Under the pieces are notes generated by a model. That model was not told the origin of the DNA, ran no database searches, and worked only from the letters and a program-made list of their open reading frames with translations. From assembly GCF_004027225.2 (NCBI RefSeq), contig NC_046358.1, positions 1,647,180 to 1,711,179 of the forward strand: 64,000 nt of DNA, in the 5' to 3' direction. Shown one piece after another: positions 34,073-63,650 of this stretch. Numbering within the stretch: the stretch's first letter is position 1; each line of letters starts with the position of its first letter. Position numbers and translations under genes: made by a program. Source of the DNA: Strigops habroptila. Taxonomy: Eukaryota > Chordata > Aves > Psittaciformes > Psittacidae.

Positions 34073-37000
34073 GAAGGAGGAAAACAGGTGAGGAGGCAAA
34101 ACCCAAAATAAATGATGAATGGATAATCCCAGCACTTCAGGTTTGGGTTTAGTGGTTCCCATTGGGGTGGCTGCTCTCCACTTTTCTGGTGCAACCCCAC
34201 ATTCTTACTTGTATCTCTGTAAGAGTTTGCACTTTATACATAACACAAATAGCCAGAAATGTTTTATATATATTTTAATTTCTAGGTTTTGGCTGCAGCT
34301 GCTTTTCCCTTCCACTAAAATAACATCTTTTGAGAACACACCAGCACCTGTACACAGAAATCTTTAACAGATCATCCAACTCTACGGCTAGGACCAAGTT
34401 CCCACCTTCTGCCATTGAGGAATAACCACTTCCTCATGGAATGAGCCCTGTGTGACACTCAAAGTCTTTCTGTACTGCACGGTGTGGTGCAGCTCTTGTC
34501 CTCTTCAGTTTATGGTTGGGGCAGAAAAGCAGCTTTTAAAATGCTTTCCCTAAGGTTTTATCATCATTAGATGGTGACACACACTTAGACAGCCTGAAGA
34601 TAATGCCTAGAAATTCAGATCTACGGAAAATACATAGCTCAGGTATGTTCTTGTTGAGCTTTTTGCCCCAAATCAGTAAACTTACAAGCTTGAATGCTAC
34701 GGGGTTTAATCTGGGTCTACATTTGAACCCTAAGCCTATGATCCTGCTTCCCCGCACACCACCAGATCCTTACCCAGCATCCTTATGCATCTTTCTGGGA
34801 TCTACATACGAGGTGTGTGCATTATCCTAAGGCAGAAGGAAGAGCCATGACCTGTTTTCCTTCATTCTTCAGGTGGCTCCAATGCTACAGAAGGAATCAG
34901 CAGCTCATGGATGAGGTGAGACCAAGTAATGCAGCAGCTCTGTCAGGAAGCTTTTTGACCAGAGCAGGTGATGACGCTGTCCCAAAGGGCTTGTGCAAGG
35001 GGACAGCATCTGGGTTTATTTACTTCTTTGGTCCCGATGGATAAAATCCCTGAAGTAAACCTCAGCTGAGCAAAGAGGGGATCATTAGAGACTCCCAGCA
35101 GAGCCCAGAAGAGGCTTGGACCTGGGTCCTGCCCCCCATCTAATGGTGCAACACTCATTAACCTCAGTGCTGTTGTGGAGGGGGGAAGTTTTCATCTTTG
35201 CTGAGCCAGAAGTGGGAAAGACGCTGTATGAGTGGGCTAAGTAATGTTTAATGGGATGCCAGGGTTGGAATTTATTGTGCTGTTTGAACTGCGCAAGTCT
35301 AGAGCTTCACTTAAACCATAGTTTAAGGTACCTGAAAGCACCAAGTGCTGTAACCAAAGTCAAATGTGGACATAAATCCCTTTATCTCCCTTTGCATGTC
35401 CAATGGTTTTTACAGCTTAAAACCCCCCTGATCTCTCACATTGATCACTCTGTGCCCGGAGATCACCACTGCAACTGCACCCAGAGAGCCATGGAGGCAG
35501 AGGAGATGCACTTCCACCCCAAATGTATGAAGCACAATGTATACTTTAGCACGAGCCAAGTGTATGAACACCAAACCTTATTTCTGTGATCATACTTATG
35601 ATTTTACTTAAGGTTCTTTGGAGAAATTATATTCATTTCAAGGGGTTTTTGTGGGCATCAATTGACAAAATGGCAGCAAACTTTAATGTTCCTGTAAGTC
35701 AATTAAAGGTACATGAAAGGGCAGTTCAATGTTGTTAAAATGTTTTGTGATCTGCCTCATTCCTTGAGCTATTTGTGGCATTATGACATCATAATGTACT
35801 ACTGCTACTACTACAATGATGCTCAGGCCAGGAAGAAGCGGGCAGAGTCCAAGACTGTGTTTGCAGCTTCTATTTCCTGCTGCTGACTTCATTTACTTCC
35901 CTGCTATAAGCATTTTCCCACCTCCTACTTCCACCTATGATTACTTCTTTAATCATTCATCCCTCATCAAAACCCCATTTCACTGTTACCTTTCCACGTG
36001 GTCACAATGAAGGTGTTCAGAGATAAACCAGGAATATTGAATTAAGAAGCTCCTGTTAGGGCAAATTATGGATTGAAACATTTAAGGGAATACAAATCAG
36101 GAAAACCAATCCCAGTTTTTTGTCTTTAATATATTTTGAAATGAAATAACACAAGTAATGAAATCTGAGTAGATAAAATGCCTGAACCACTGTGACTATC
36201 AGGTGAGTATCAGTTAAGGATGACAGATCATGGCAACACCATAGGAAAATGTATTTAAATCCATTTTCACTGGTAGCTTTGTACATGTAATAAACATGTA
36301 TCAAAAGACAAGTATCTTCATCATTTGAAACTCATAGTAGAGTTTATAAGTGTTTAGCCTACTATATAACATAGACTATTGCCTACTATATATCATATAT
36401 ATCATACCATATCAGTAGTACAACCTACTATGTGTTGTAGTAGCTTAGGGATAACTTACCCTGGTGATCAAGTGAATCTGGATGGAAGGAATTGGGTGCA
36501 TGGAGGGGGAAGGTGGGAGGGAGAGGAAGTGGGATATGGTAGACAGTAAAACACCCCAGAAAAGCCAGGCTTTCACCTTAAAACCTCCTGGGAAAACTGC
36601 ACTGAGGGCTTAGTCCAGGCTCCACTTCTGCATTAGAAAAGACAAACCAGCAACAGGACAAGTAGAAGTTCCTCAGAGCATCTAAGCAGGTTTTTCCAGC
36701 TGAAGGAAAAAAGTTTGTGGTTTGATGACAAGGATTCAGGGCTGAAAACTCACAGACAGAAGTCTTCTTAAATACTTAAATACACAGAACAAGTGATAAA
36801 ACATCAACCCTCATGTTGATTTTAAGTTTTGATTTTCCCCCCCAGTGCTTTCCTGGCTGCAGATTCCACAAGTAACATGATGGGATAACACACGACACCA
36901 CACCAGCTACCTGCCCTTGTTTGAAACATTGAGGCTTCCTCTTGCCAAAACATCTTAATTTTAAGGCTTGGAATTAAGATTAAGCCAAAACCTTGTGAAA

Positions 37001-37200
37001 ACCCACCAGAACAGAGAAGCAGGTTTAAATTTTGGGTGCTCTGCTCCAGGTGCCCTTTTCCAGGCAGGATCCAACTCTACAGCTCCATGCACGGTGCCTG
37101 CTGCCACACTTGACTTTACATCTAAGAATCTGAAGTGGCTTAAAAATCCAGATGATTTTAGCAATGTTGATGGAATTCCCCTGGGAAACAAGCCCATCTT
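34073..37200. other. Intergenic region between OR cluster and FEN1
   Basis: About 3.1 kb with no recognised gene. No fatty acid desaturase (FADS) exon, the neighbour of FEN1 in mammals, was seen. A degenerate run built on CTACTATATA occurs at about 36357-36440. Confidence 0.55.
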
Positions 37201-37453
37201 ATAGAACCATAGATTAGTTAGGGTTGGAAAGGCCCTTAAGATCATCTACTTCCAACCCCCCATCATGGGCAGGGACGCCTCACCCTTGACAATGTCACCC
37301 AAGACTCTGTCCAAGCTGGCCTTGAACACTGCCAGGGATGGAGCATTTACCACTTCTTTGAGCAACCTGTAAAGAACTTCCTTATCTCCAAGCTGAACTT
37401 CCCCTGTTTCAATTTGAACCCATCACCCCTTGTCCTATCACTACAATCCCTGA
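37201..37453 (-). mobile_element. CR1 LINE 3' fragment
   Basis: Minus-strand CR1 with its tail near 37201 (ATAGAACCATAGATTAG), a deletion around 37370, and an end near TCACTACAATCCCTGA. Confidence 0.92.
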
Positions 37454-37676
37454 GCTTTTTACTTTACAACTTGGCAGAGTTGCCCCACAGATTTTTGATG
37501 CCTACACAGCATCCAAAAGCTTAAAACTGGGATTTCCTGTATTCAGGCTTGTGCTTTATCTGTTTGCTCTTGGTTTTCCCTCTAAAAGTGGGATTTGTCT
37601 TTACCTGTACAACCTTCAGCAACAATGTTTAAGCCACATCCCCAGAGAATGAGAAACATGGTGTTTATGTATAAAT

Positions 37677-37682
37677 TTTATT
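37677..37682 (-). other. Poly(A) signal candidate for FEN1
   Basis: AATAAA on the minus strand about 870 bases past the FEN1 stop; I saw no nearer AATAAA on that strand. Implies a 3' UTR of about 0.9 kb over 37660-38553. Confidence 0.4.
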
Positions 37683-38553
37683 CCGAAAACAAACCCCAGC
37701 ACATTGCTTGGACAAGGAACAGCCTATGCAAAACAGAGAATAAAATAAAACAAGAGGAGAAAGGAGCATTTTTTCTTAGCCTGAGACCTGTCTCTGTGTG
37801 TACAACAGGAAGGATGCATCATAGAATCAGGAAGGAAACAAGTTTCTATTCTAGGTTAATTGACATTTTTCTTCCTAAATATAAACCAGAAACTGGCAGC
37901 AAAATTCAGGTTGGGAGAGATGCAGCCTCAGCTCGTCCTCAGTTTACACACGAAGAGGGGGGCAGAATGTTGCTGGAATTGGGATTCCAACCTTATTTTA
38001 AACAAAGGAGGGAACCTGTACCCAGTCCTCATTAAAGTGAGAAGTTCACTTTGTTATTTCCAAGTTACTTTCCCAACCCCAACCTGTCTTCATTCACATC
38101 TAAGGTTTCTCCTTCAGCCTCTGCTGCTTTCACCTACCTCCTTCTGATGGATTGTGTCAGAAAACCTCCATCATTCGGACCCAGTTTGCTCTCTAAATGT
38201 TTAACTCTTTACCTCTTATACCACAAAGGGTGTTTATCACCATCACCTCCCTTTACCTCCACAGCCTGGGTATCACTTCCAGTCCTGGTGGCCTTATTAG
38301 AAGTCCCCGAATGATGAATGCTGTTGCTGAACTGCCATGTTCCTCACCCCTCCACTGCAGTTGTTTCAGCTCTCGTGCATTACTGCTGCTGCAGTGTCTG
38401 ATTCACTAATCTAGCCTTGTCAGGAAGTGCTTTGCAGCATCCATCTTAGCACTAACACACAGGACAGAGAAATGACAGTTTGTTATTAGCCTACAATTCC
38501 TGGTTGAAGATAAAAACCAATCTCGGGGCGGGGGGTGTGATCAGCCACTCTGG

Positions 38554-39702
38554 CTATTTCCCCTTTTTGGTCTTTGAGGCCGTGGCGTTGTTGGTCTTGG
38601 CTTTCTTCTTTGCTGACCCCTTGGTCTCTGGTTCTTTGCGTTTGGCTGATGTGATGGAGCCTGTCACCTTGAAGAAGTCATCCAACCTGCCCTGCGTGCT
38701 GCCCTGACGGCTCTTGCTCAGCCTCTTCACCCCGTTACGGATACGTTCCTCATTGAACTGCTTCTCCCCACACATGAACTGAACAATCTGCTCCTCATCC
38801 GGCTCGGTCCACTTCAGCTCAACAGCGTCAGGGTTGACCACATCAGGCTCTAAAAAGAGCTTCTGGGCCTCTTTGTGCAACCAGTTCTCAGGCAGAGGGT
38901 ACTTCTTGGTGTCTATCTGCTGAATGATCTTCTCGATGGTTTTGTGCTCCTTGATGAGCTCAACAGCACGCTTGGGCCCGATGCCGCGGATGCTCGCGCA
39001 GTAGTCACAGCCCAGGAGGATACACAGATCCACAAACTGCTCCCAGGTCAGCTCCATGTCCTGCAGAATACGGTTCAGGTGGAACTCCTGGATGGGCAGC
39101 TTCTTTGTCTCACTGGCAGTGAGATGCCTCATCAGCACAGGACTGCCAAAGGTCAGACAATCCATATCTTCTGTGGCAGCCGCATAGACCTTCCCAGCCT
39201 TCACCAAGGTAGCACAACTGGCTTCAGCCTCCCCTGGTGCCTCCACATAGGGGATACCCATCAGGGTTAGCAATTTCTTGCACTCATCATTGTGCTGCTG
39301 GGTCACCTTGACCAACCTCTTGCTGTACTTCTCAATGTTGTTCTCTTCTCCAGCCTCCTGAGCCTCCTGCAGGTGTTTCTCAGCCTCAGCCCGGCGCTCG
39401 GTTCTCTTTGCCAGCTCCCCCGACTTCAGCTGGGGGGGTTTGCCATCGAAAACATAAACTGGCTTGATGCCATTCTCCACCATGCGGATGGTCCTGTAGA
39501 ACATGCCCATCAGGTGGCTCGTGGTCTCACCCTCCTCATTCTGAAGGACATCAGCTCCCTGCCGCACAGCGATCAGGAACTGGTAGATGCTCATGGAGGC
39601 ATCTATAGCCACCTTCCGGCCGAAGTAAGACTTGATGTCATTCTCCCGGATGGCAGCAGGTGCCACGTCTGCAATAAGCTTGGCCAGGCCATGGATTCCC
39701 AT
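38554..39702 (-). CDS. FEN1: Flap endonuclease 1, 382 aa
   Basis: Structure-specific 5' flap endonuclease and 5'-3' exonuclease acting with PCNA in Okazaki fragment maturation and long-patch base excision repair in nucleus and mitochondria. One intact coding exon. The start at 39702 gives [10 protein letters not shown] as in all FEN1; the longer open frame upstream is intron, because a splice acceptor (CTGTTACTAG) ends one base before the ATG, matching the known layout of a noncoding first exon. Metal-binding acidic residues fall at the standard places: D34, D86, E158, E160, D179, D181, with the D233 motif LGCDYC. The XPG N domain spans about 1-107 and the XPG I and helix-hairpin-helix parts about 120-330. 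The PCNA box QGRLDDFF is followed by a lysine-rich C-terminal tail. Human FEN1 is 380 aa. Head to head with TMEM258. Confidence 0.98.
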   Translation of the reverse strand: MGIHGLAKLIADVAPAAIRENDIKSYFGRKVAIDASMSIYQFLIAVRQGADVLQNEEGETTSHLMGMFYRTIRMVENGIKPVYVFDGKPPQLKSGELAKRTERRAEAEKHLQEAQEAGEENNIEKYSKRLVKVTQQHNDECKKLLTLMGIPYVEAPGEAEASCATLVKAGKVYAAATEDMDCLTFGSPVLMRHLTASETKKLPIQEFHLNRILQDMELTWEQFVDLCILLGCDYCASIRGIGPKRAVELIKEHKTIEKIIQQIDTKKYPLPENWLHKEAQKLFLEPDVVNPDAVELKWTEPDEEQIVQFMCGEKQFNEERIRNGVKRLSKSRQGSTQGRLDDFFKVTGSITSAKRKEPETKGSAKKKAKTNNATASKTKKGK

Positions 39703-39703
39703 C

Positions 39704-40317
39704 CTAGTAACAGGAAAAGAGACGCTGGGGTCAGGCTCTGCACACACATGGTGCCAGGGGGGAAACTGGGAGGTGGTGTGACACCCAGCAAGGGGGACCA
39801 AAGGGCTGTGGCTGCTTCCCCTGCAAACCACTACCCCACAGACTGGGACCTCCCGCCTCAGCTCATTACACCCCCTACCCACCATTACACCCCACCTCGG
39901 CCTCCCCAGCACACTATTACCCCCCTGCCTAGGACCGTCATCACCCCACCACCTACCTTAGCCTCTCCCAGCCCAGCCCCTCTCCCATCACACTTCAACC
40001 CCACCATTATAATGGTCTAAACCCCATTATCCACCTCGTTCCCACTTCCACCATTACCACCCTACTACTTCTCCTAGCCGCAGCCTCCCCATGCCTGCCA
40101 TTAACCCCGTTCCCCCTCTTCACCACGCCATTATCTGCCTCCCTTCCATTATCCCCCTTGGCCTCTCTTAGCCCACCCTTCCCACCCCTCCTCCTCAGGG
40201 CTCGCCCTTATCCTCCTCTTCTGACCAAAGCCTCCCGCAGCCTCCCCATTAACCCCCCTTTCCACGGGGCCTCTCCCGGCCCAACCCGGACCCGCCTCAG
40301 CCTGCCCCAGCCACCAC
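39704..40317 (-). other. FEN1: FEN1 5' intron
   Basis: Noncoding C-rich plus strand (G-rich on the FEN1 strand) between the FEN1 acceptor and the minisatellite. It contains degenerate CCATTA-CCCC words and copy A of the direct repeat. The first FEN1 exon and its donor are not identified; they should lie between about 40880 and 41070. Confidence 0.6.
39921..40080 (+). repeat. Direct repeat flanking the FEN1-TMEM258 promoter, copy A
   Basis: About 150 bases that align, with scattered differences, to 41149-41282 continuing at 41833-41868. Shared words include TAGGxCCxTCATCACC, AGCCTCTCCCAGC, CCCCATTA and TTCCACCATT. Copy A lacks the solo LTR that interrupts copy B. Confidence 0.75.
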
Positions 40318-40344
40318 TGACCCCCTATTCCCTGCTCGGCCCCC

Positions 40345-40885
40345 CTCAGCCGCCATCACCCCCCTGTCCCCTCCTCACCCTGCCCCAGCCGCCATCACCC
40401 CCCGTCCCCTCCTCACCCTGCCCCAGCCGCCATCACCCCCCTGTCCCCTCCTCACCCTGCCCCAGCCGCCATCACCCCCCTGTCCCCTCCTCACCCTGCC
40501 CCAGCCGCCATTACCCCCCCGTCCCCTTCTCAGCCTCCCTCAGCCGCCATTACCCCCCGTCCCCCCTCAGCCTCCCTCAGCCGCCATTACTCCCCCGTCC
40601 CCCCTCAGCCTGCCCTAGCCGCCATTACCCCCCTGCCCCTCCTCAGCCTCCCTCAGCCGCCATTACTCCCCCGTCCCCCTCAGCCTGCCCTAGCCGCCAT
40701 TACCCCCCTGCCCCTCCTCAGCCTCCCTCAGCCGCCATTACCCCCCTGCCCCTCCTCAGCCTCCCTCAGCCGCCATTACCCCCCCGTCCCCCCTCAGCCG
40801 CCATTACCCCCCGTCCCCTTCTCAGCCTGCCCCAGCCGCCATTACCCCCGCTCCCTCCTCAGCCTGCCCCAGCCGCCATTACCCC
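40345..40885 (+). repeat. About 37-bp minisatellite with 15 GCCGCCAT cores
   Basis: Tandem array of roughly 36-38 bp units. Each unit has CAGCCGCCATTACCCCCC or CAGCCGCCATCACCCCCC, then a CCCCTCCTCAGCCT-like arm. I count about 15 copies of GCCGCCAT. The first four units carry CATCAC, later ones CATTAC, so the array has two sub-blocks. On the FEN1 strand each core reads ATGGCGGC, the core of a YY1 site, beside G runs. The array lies in the presumed first intron or promoter of FEN1. Confidence 0.93.
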
Positions 40886-41082
40886 GCAGCTCTCTCCCGC
40901 CGCCACTCCCGCGCTCCGCCGCAAAGCCCGCCGGGGGCTGGCGGAGCCAATAACGAGCGGCTCCCGCCGTGCCCGCCCGCTGCCCCGGCATGCCCCGCTC
41001 CGCCTTCCGCTTCCTGTGGGTAGCGGCGGGGCTGGAGGCGACGTGTCCGTAACGGAGCGGAGCGGGGAGCGGGCCTGAGACC

Positions 41083-41085
<3 letters not shown>
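40886..41085. promoter_or_regulatory. Divergent GC-rich promoter, FEN1 and TMEM258
   Basis: CpG-dense stretch between the minisatellite and TMEM258 exon 1, with a CCAAT box at 40947-40951 and an ETS-like CTTCCG at 41004-41009; no TATA box. Head-to-head FEN1-TMEM258 is the known vertebrate arrangement, so one bidirectional promoter is the natural reading. Transcription start sites cannot be read from the sequence. Confidence 0.7.
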
Positions 41086-42227
<1,142 letters not shown>

Positions 42228-42548
42228 GGCACACACAGCAGAGCACTGGGACCACCTTGTGAACCCCTGCAGCTGTAAGCTCCTGAGGGCTTGGGTGGGG
42301 GGTGTCCAGAAACGTGGCTGATCTCTACAACAGCCTCAGGGACAGAGCTGGGATGTGCAAAGGGCTATGCCCTCCTTGCAGCAGCAGCCTCTGTCCCACC
42401 AACCTCCTTCATCTCCTCTTTGGTTCTAGGTGGGATGCTCCACAGAAGCTCTTTTTGTATTTCTTTTCTACTTCAACACCACATCCCATAGCAGACACGG
42501 GCTGTGCTCCCCTCGAGTGACTTGTACCAGTCCAACAAACCACCCCTG

Positions 42549-42554
42549 AATAAA
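42549..42554 (+). other. TMEM258: TMEM258 poly(A) signal
   Basis: AATAAA 322 bases after the stop, followed within 30 bases by T/G-rich sequence, a normal cleavage context. Confidence 0.75.
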
Positions 42555-45500
42555 ACTGGCTCTGTGATGCCTCTGCCTTTGTACTCATGGTTTGTCTTTT
42601 AAATGATTGTGTGGTTTTCCAAACCACTTTGATCCTGGCACAAGATCCAGTTACCTTGGGATGGGCCTGATGGTTATTTGTGGATTTCCAAAGCTGTGTG
42701 TGCCCAGAAGTGTTTCAGTGCAGCAAGACTCTAGAAAATCAGTGTTTTCTGCTCTTTCCTACGCCTGTTTTTATATCCCTCATCCATCCCACCATCGTGT
42801 CCCCTCACCTTCTCTCTGTGGCTGTGCCCCTTCTCATCCTGAGCCAGTAGCTTTGTGGTCCCCACTCTTTAGCCAGGCTCCATAGGAGTGAGTTTATGGC
42901 CTATAACTATATTTTTATAGGTAGTTTTGAAACAGTTTTCAGAGCATTTAGGTCTGGAAAATCCCACCGATGAATGGCATGGGGGTTCCTCCATCTTGTG
43001 GGAAGCAGTTTTCCAGCTACTGAACCAAAACCCAGTTATTTCCCAGCAAGGGAGGATGTGCCAGGAGCCATCCTTGGATACAAAGCAGTATTTATATATT
43101 TATTTATATGGGCATATTTACCTCCAGCATAAAACAAAGTCTAAATAAGCCAAACAACAACAACAAAAAAAAGTGGGGAATCCAGAGATTCAGCACTCAA
43201 ATTCAGCAAAATATAAATATAAATCAGAAAGAAAGGAGGGAAACCACCTTTGTTCCCCACAAATAAAAACTGAGCATGATAATACCTGCTAAAGAATGCA
43301 ATTCTACAAACTTGCTGGCAATATACAGTGATTAAAGCTGTGACAGCAACATTTAAAACCAAACAAATTAGTGCTTTACTTGTTTTCTTCCTTAATTCTT
43401 GCAGTGGTGGCAGAGTCTCTATTTACAGGCTTTTAAGCTCCATCAGTAGGACAGAATGTTTGTGAATTTGCTTTTGAAACAAACTCCGAAACAGCCAAAC
43501 TTTGGCAAGTGGCCTCATTTCCACCTTGTTTTCCTTCCTGCTGAGGATGGCTGGAGGGATGAAGCGTTTCCAGCGGGAAGAGGGGTTTTCCCTAAGCTGT
43601 AGGGCTGGAGGCAGCAGCTCAGAGCTCCCTCCTCTTGTGCAGGGCAAGGCCTGATTGTTAACTCTCTTGTTACTGATTGGGGATGGGGAACACATCTTCT
43701 GTTAGGGCACAGACACCTTTGGGGGGACTCTATACAACTGTTTCCTTGGGCTTTGAAGCAATCCTGTGACCTTTAGTAATTACAAACCCCTTTGGAGCTC
43801 ATTTCTGCTCTGCGGCAGCTGCCATACACTTTATGATACACTTGGAGCTGAGATACTAGATCTAAGACACTAAAACCTGCATTCTGGATCCCTCTCCTGA
43901 CACCATGGATTGCTTCAGCCCAGTGCTGCTCTGCTGTGACACAGCTGTATGTGGGTAGGACCAGCCTTGGCACTTCAGGTGTTGCCTTAGTCTCAGTTTT
44001 TAAGCTATTTACTCCTGGGTTTGAGGCACTCAGTGTTTTATGTACGTGTGGGAAACCTCTGTTCCCTCGTGCTGTCCTAGCAGCAGAAAAAGGCACTAGA
44101 GATGTTTCTGTAGCCCTTAGGCACTTGGGTTGCTTGGGGCCCTCATAAACCCCATCGCTTATGCATCCTGGAGAGACTCCTCCTCCTCTTGGGCCACTGC
44201 TGGTAGCACGGTTCTAGTGATTGATTCCTCCCTTCCAGGAGTGGCTTTGGAGATGCACTCGTGGTTCTTGGCTGTCCTCATCCAGGAACACCAGTGAGGG
44301 GGTGATGATTGCAGGCAGTGCTTTCAGCCCTGGCCCTCACACCACCACCCATCACCTCTTCAGGGCCCGAATGAGCACATGGGCATCTAACCCAGCTTGA
44401 TAATACAAGGGGAAACAGCAAGTCTGAGATGGTTACCTCTAAGATAGGCAGAATTCAAAGAGCATGTGGTGTCACCCACCACTAAGGACATGTCAGACTG
44501 GGCCACTGATTGCCAAGTGGAGAATAAAAGCTGCCAAGAAAGTAACTTCCCAGTTTAAGGCCAAGCAAAGAAAAGGTGGAGGGAGGGAAGAGCTCTGTGT
44601 GGCTTCTCCAGAGCTACACCATGGGGTGTCCTTCCTGCTCACAAGGAGAAACACAGAATCCTGCTGAGCGTGGCACAGGGTGCCCAGAGAAGCTGTGGCT
44701 GCCCCATCCCTGGCAGTGTTCAAGGCCAGGTTGGACACAGGGGCTTGGAGCAACCTGCTCTAGTGGAAGGTGTCCCTGCCCGTGGCAGGGGGTTGGAACT
44801 GGATGAGCTTTAAGCTCCCATCCAACCTAAACCAGGCTGGGATTCTATGGAGCTGAGCTGCTTGTGCGTAGGTTCTCCCACCCTTGAAGCCTCTTGTGTT
44901 CCCACTAGCTTCCCAAAATTGGGTAGGCCCTTGGCTCTCCTCCTGCTTGGCTGCCCAGCATTCCCTGCTCACCTACTGGATCCAGCCTGCCTGGTTTTCC
45001 ATGGATTTTAGTAACTGGAGAGCATCACCAGTGTATAATTGTGTTTGGTGCCTGTGGGAATGCAGCAGGAGTGCAGCCCTGAGCTTGAAACCTTCCAAAT
45101 AAAGAGCCTTTGGTGGCAGAGACACCAACTCCTGGTGATGTCACATGGAATTGCAGGGCTATGGCTACTTTCCTGGGACATGCTTGGAAAGAAGCTCCAA
45201 GATGGGTTGACAGGTGAAAACTGCTCCTCGACTGGGAAGAGGAGGATGTGCAGCTTGTTTCTCTGGAGCAGCAGAGCCATTCATGTACTCCTCAATGCTG
45301 GTGAAGGGAAGGAGGGATTGCTGTGTCCATCTCCACTGAAGGCAACAAAATACAGCAGCCAGACCCTGATGGTGATTCCCAAAACCAGTTTGGTTCAAGT
45401 GATGTCCACTGGCAGGGCTCCAAGGGGCACAATGTGCTCTTCTCTGAACCCAGCTTACAGTGTGCTTCAGGATGGGTGAGTGGCATCACCCCCTTACGCC

Positions 45501-46884
45501 CGTCCCCAGCAATGGCTGAGCTTTCCTTAGGGAAATACAGCTCATCCTCCAGGAACTCAGATGCCTCCTTGGCAAGAGGTGCTGGAGCAGGATGAGGGGA
45601 GGACACAGGCACTGGTTGGTTGGTCTCATACCTCCCAGCACTGCTGTAGCTTTAACATGGAGCTTTGCAGTGGCCCCCTTTGGTTTCCTATGCAGAACAC
45701 ACATAGCTCAACAGGGACAGAAGTAATAGACCCATTTTTATACAGTTTAAACCCAAACTAATTCAGTAGTTTAGCAAGTTAAGAACTTGTAACAGTAAAA
45801 TACCCAAAATACACTTGTCTGCTTTCAGCCAACAGTGACAGCGAGGACACACAGTCACTGCCATTGCCCCTTTGGGGGTGATAATCAGCCTCTTCGGTGC
45901 CTGGCAGGGAGCTGGTAGCCAGTGAAACCACATCACACGGCCCCAGGGACTCAGCCTTGCTCTGCAGGGTGCCACCAGGCTTTGCCAGGGGTCTCTAACG
46001 TACATTTGGGTGGCTGGGTTGACCTGACAGCTCCACACACTGCAAGAGGCCACACACTGCTGCCAAATGACAATTAAAAAGGGGTCCCACCACATTTAAT
46101 GCAGGTGACTCAGGGTCATTTGTCTTCTGTGGGTTGATGGGAAGTGTCCTCACGCGTGGTTTGGCCTGGGCACAGCCTCAGCAGCAGCTTTAGTGGGGTT
46201 CATCCAGCCAGACCTGGGTATGGTGAAAGAGTCCAGCAAGGAGGGGGACAGAAGGGGCTAAAGATGAAGCTGCACCTTCTTTTGTTGTCCATAGAGAGTC
46301 CATTCCAGGTCCAGGGGTCTTGGGGGCACTATGGAGGGGTGGCCCTGGGCCAACCAGAAGGAACAGCAACTCCAGTGTATGACTTCCAGTACGTCCAGGC
46401 ACAGCCTGCCTTTCCAAGCCAAACTCCAGAGTTGTGCTCTTGGAAAGGGCTCCAGTGTTGAGCAATTCCAGTGTTGTGAAGAAGTGATGTGGTACATCAG
46501 GGCCAGCACAGGATGGAGCTCCCATCCATGGGCAGACCCATCCAGTGTAATGCTTTCAAATCCAGTGTTGCAAGGGGGAAGTAGAAGTGATGGAGGACAC
46601 AAGCATCCCCATAAGGGATGGAGACACAGGTTTGGGATGGTGGGAATCAGGGTGAGGTGAGCCCAGGAGATACCAAGGGGCTGGTTGTGTTTCTGCGGCT
46701 TAGGTCCCATGTTCTGCATGTGCTTCAGTGCCTGTGGCACCAGCCACAGCCAAACCAGCCCCACATAGGGGCTGGGGGTGATGTGGGGCTGGGGGCTAGC
46801 AGAGGAGGGCATACAGGAGTCTTCCCCAGTGTCACCAGTCCCCCTTGGCTCTCTCCAAGCAGAGGGCACTGGTGCTGCCAGGAC
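42555..46884. other. Region between TMEM258 and MYRF stops (includes MYRF 3' UTR)
   Basis: The genes converge here. No other gene was recognised. MYRF has a long 3' UTR in mammals, so part of 43080-46884 is probably its 3' UTR. Minus-strand poly(A) candidates are ATTAAA near 46096-46101 and AATAAA near 43098-43104; I cannot choose between them. A CR1 fragment lies at 44662-44849. Confidence 0.5.
44662..44849 (+). mobile_element. CR1 LINE 3' fragment
   Basis: Plus-strand CR1 from GTGGCACAGGGTGCCCAGAG to GGGATTCTATGG. About 190 bp. Confidence 0.92.

Positions 46885-63650
<16,766 letters not shown>

Noticed and set aside
33000-38500. Possible FADS1/FADS2 exons beside FEN1
   Set aside because: I looked for desaturase histidine-box exons because of mammalian synteny and saw none.
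39703-39912. 70-codon N-terminal extension of FEN1
   Set aside because: A good splice acceptor ends one base before the [10 protein letters not shown] start codon, and the upstream residues match no FEN1.
39292-40020. 242-codon plus-strand frame opposite FEN1
   Set aside because: It is the antisense shadow of the FEN1 coding exon.
40158-41078. 306-codon proline-rich plus-strand open frame
   Set aside because: It is produced by the C-rich minisatellite read in one frame; no protein similarity, and it crosses the TMEM258 5' end.
46258-46869. 203-codon minus-strand frame next to the MYRF stop
   Set aside because: It lies in the probable MYRF 3' UTR, has no similarity I recognise, and its composition is that of noncoding DNA.
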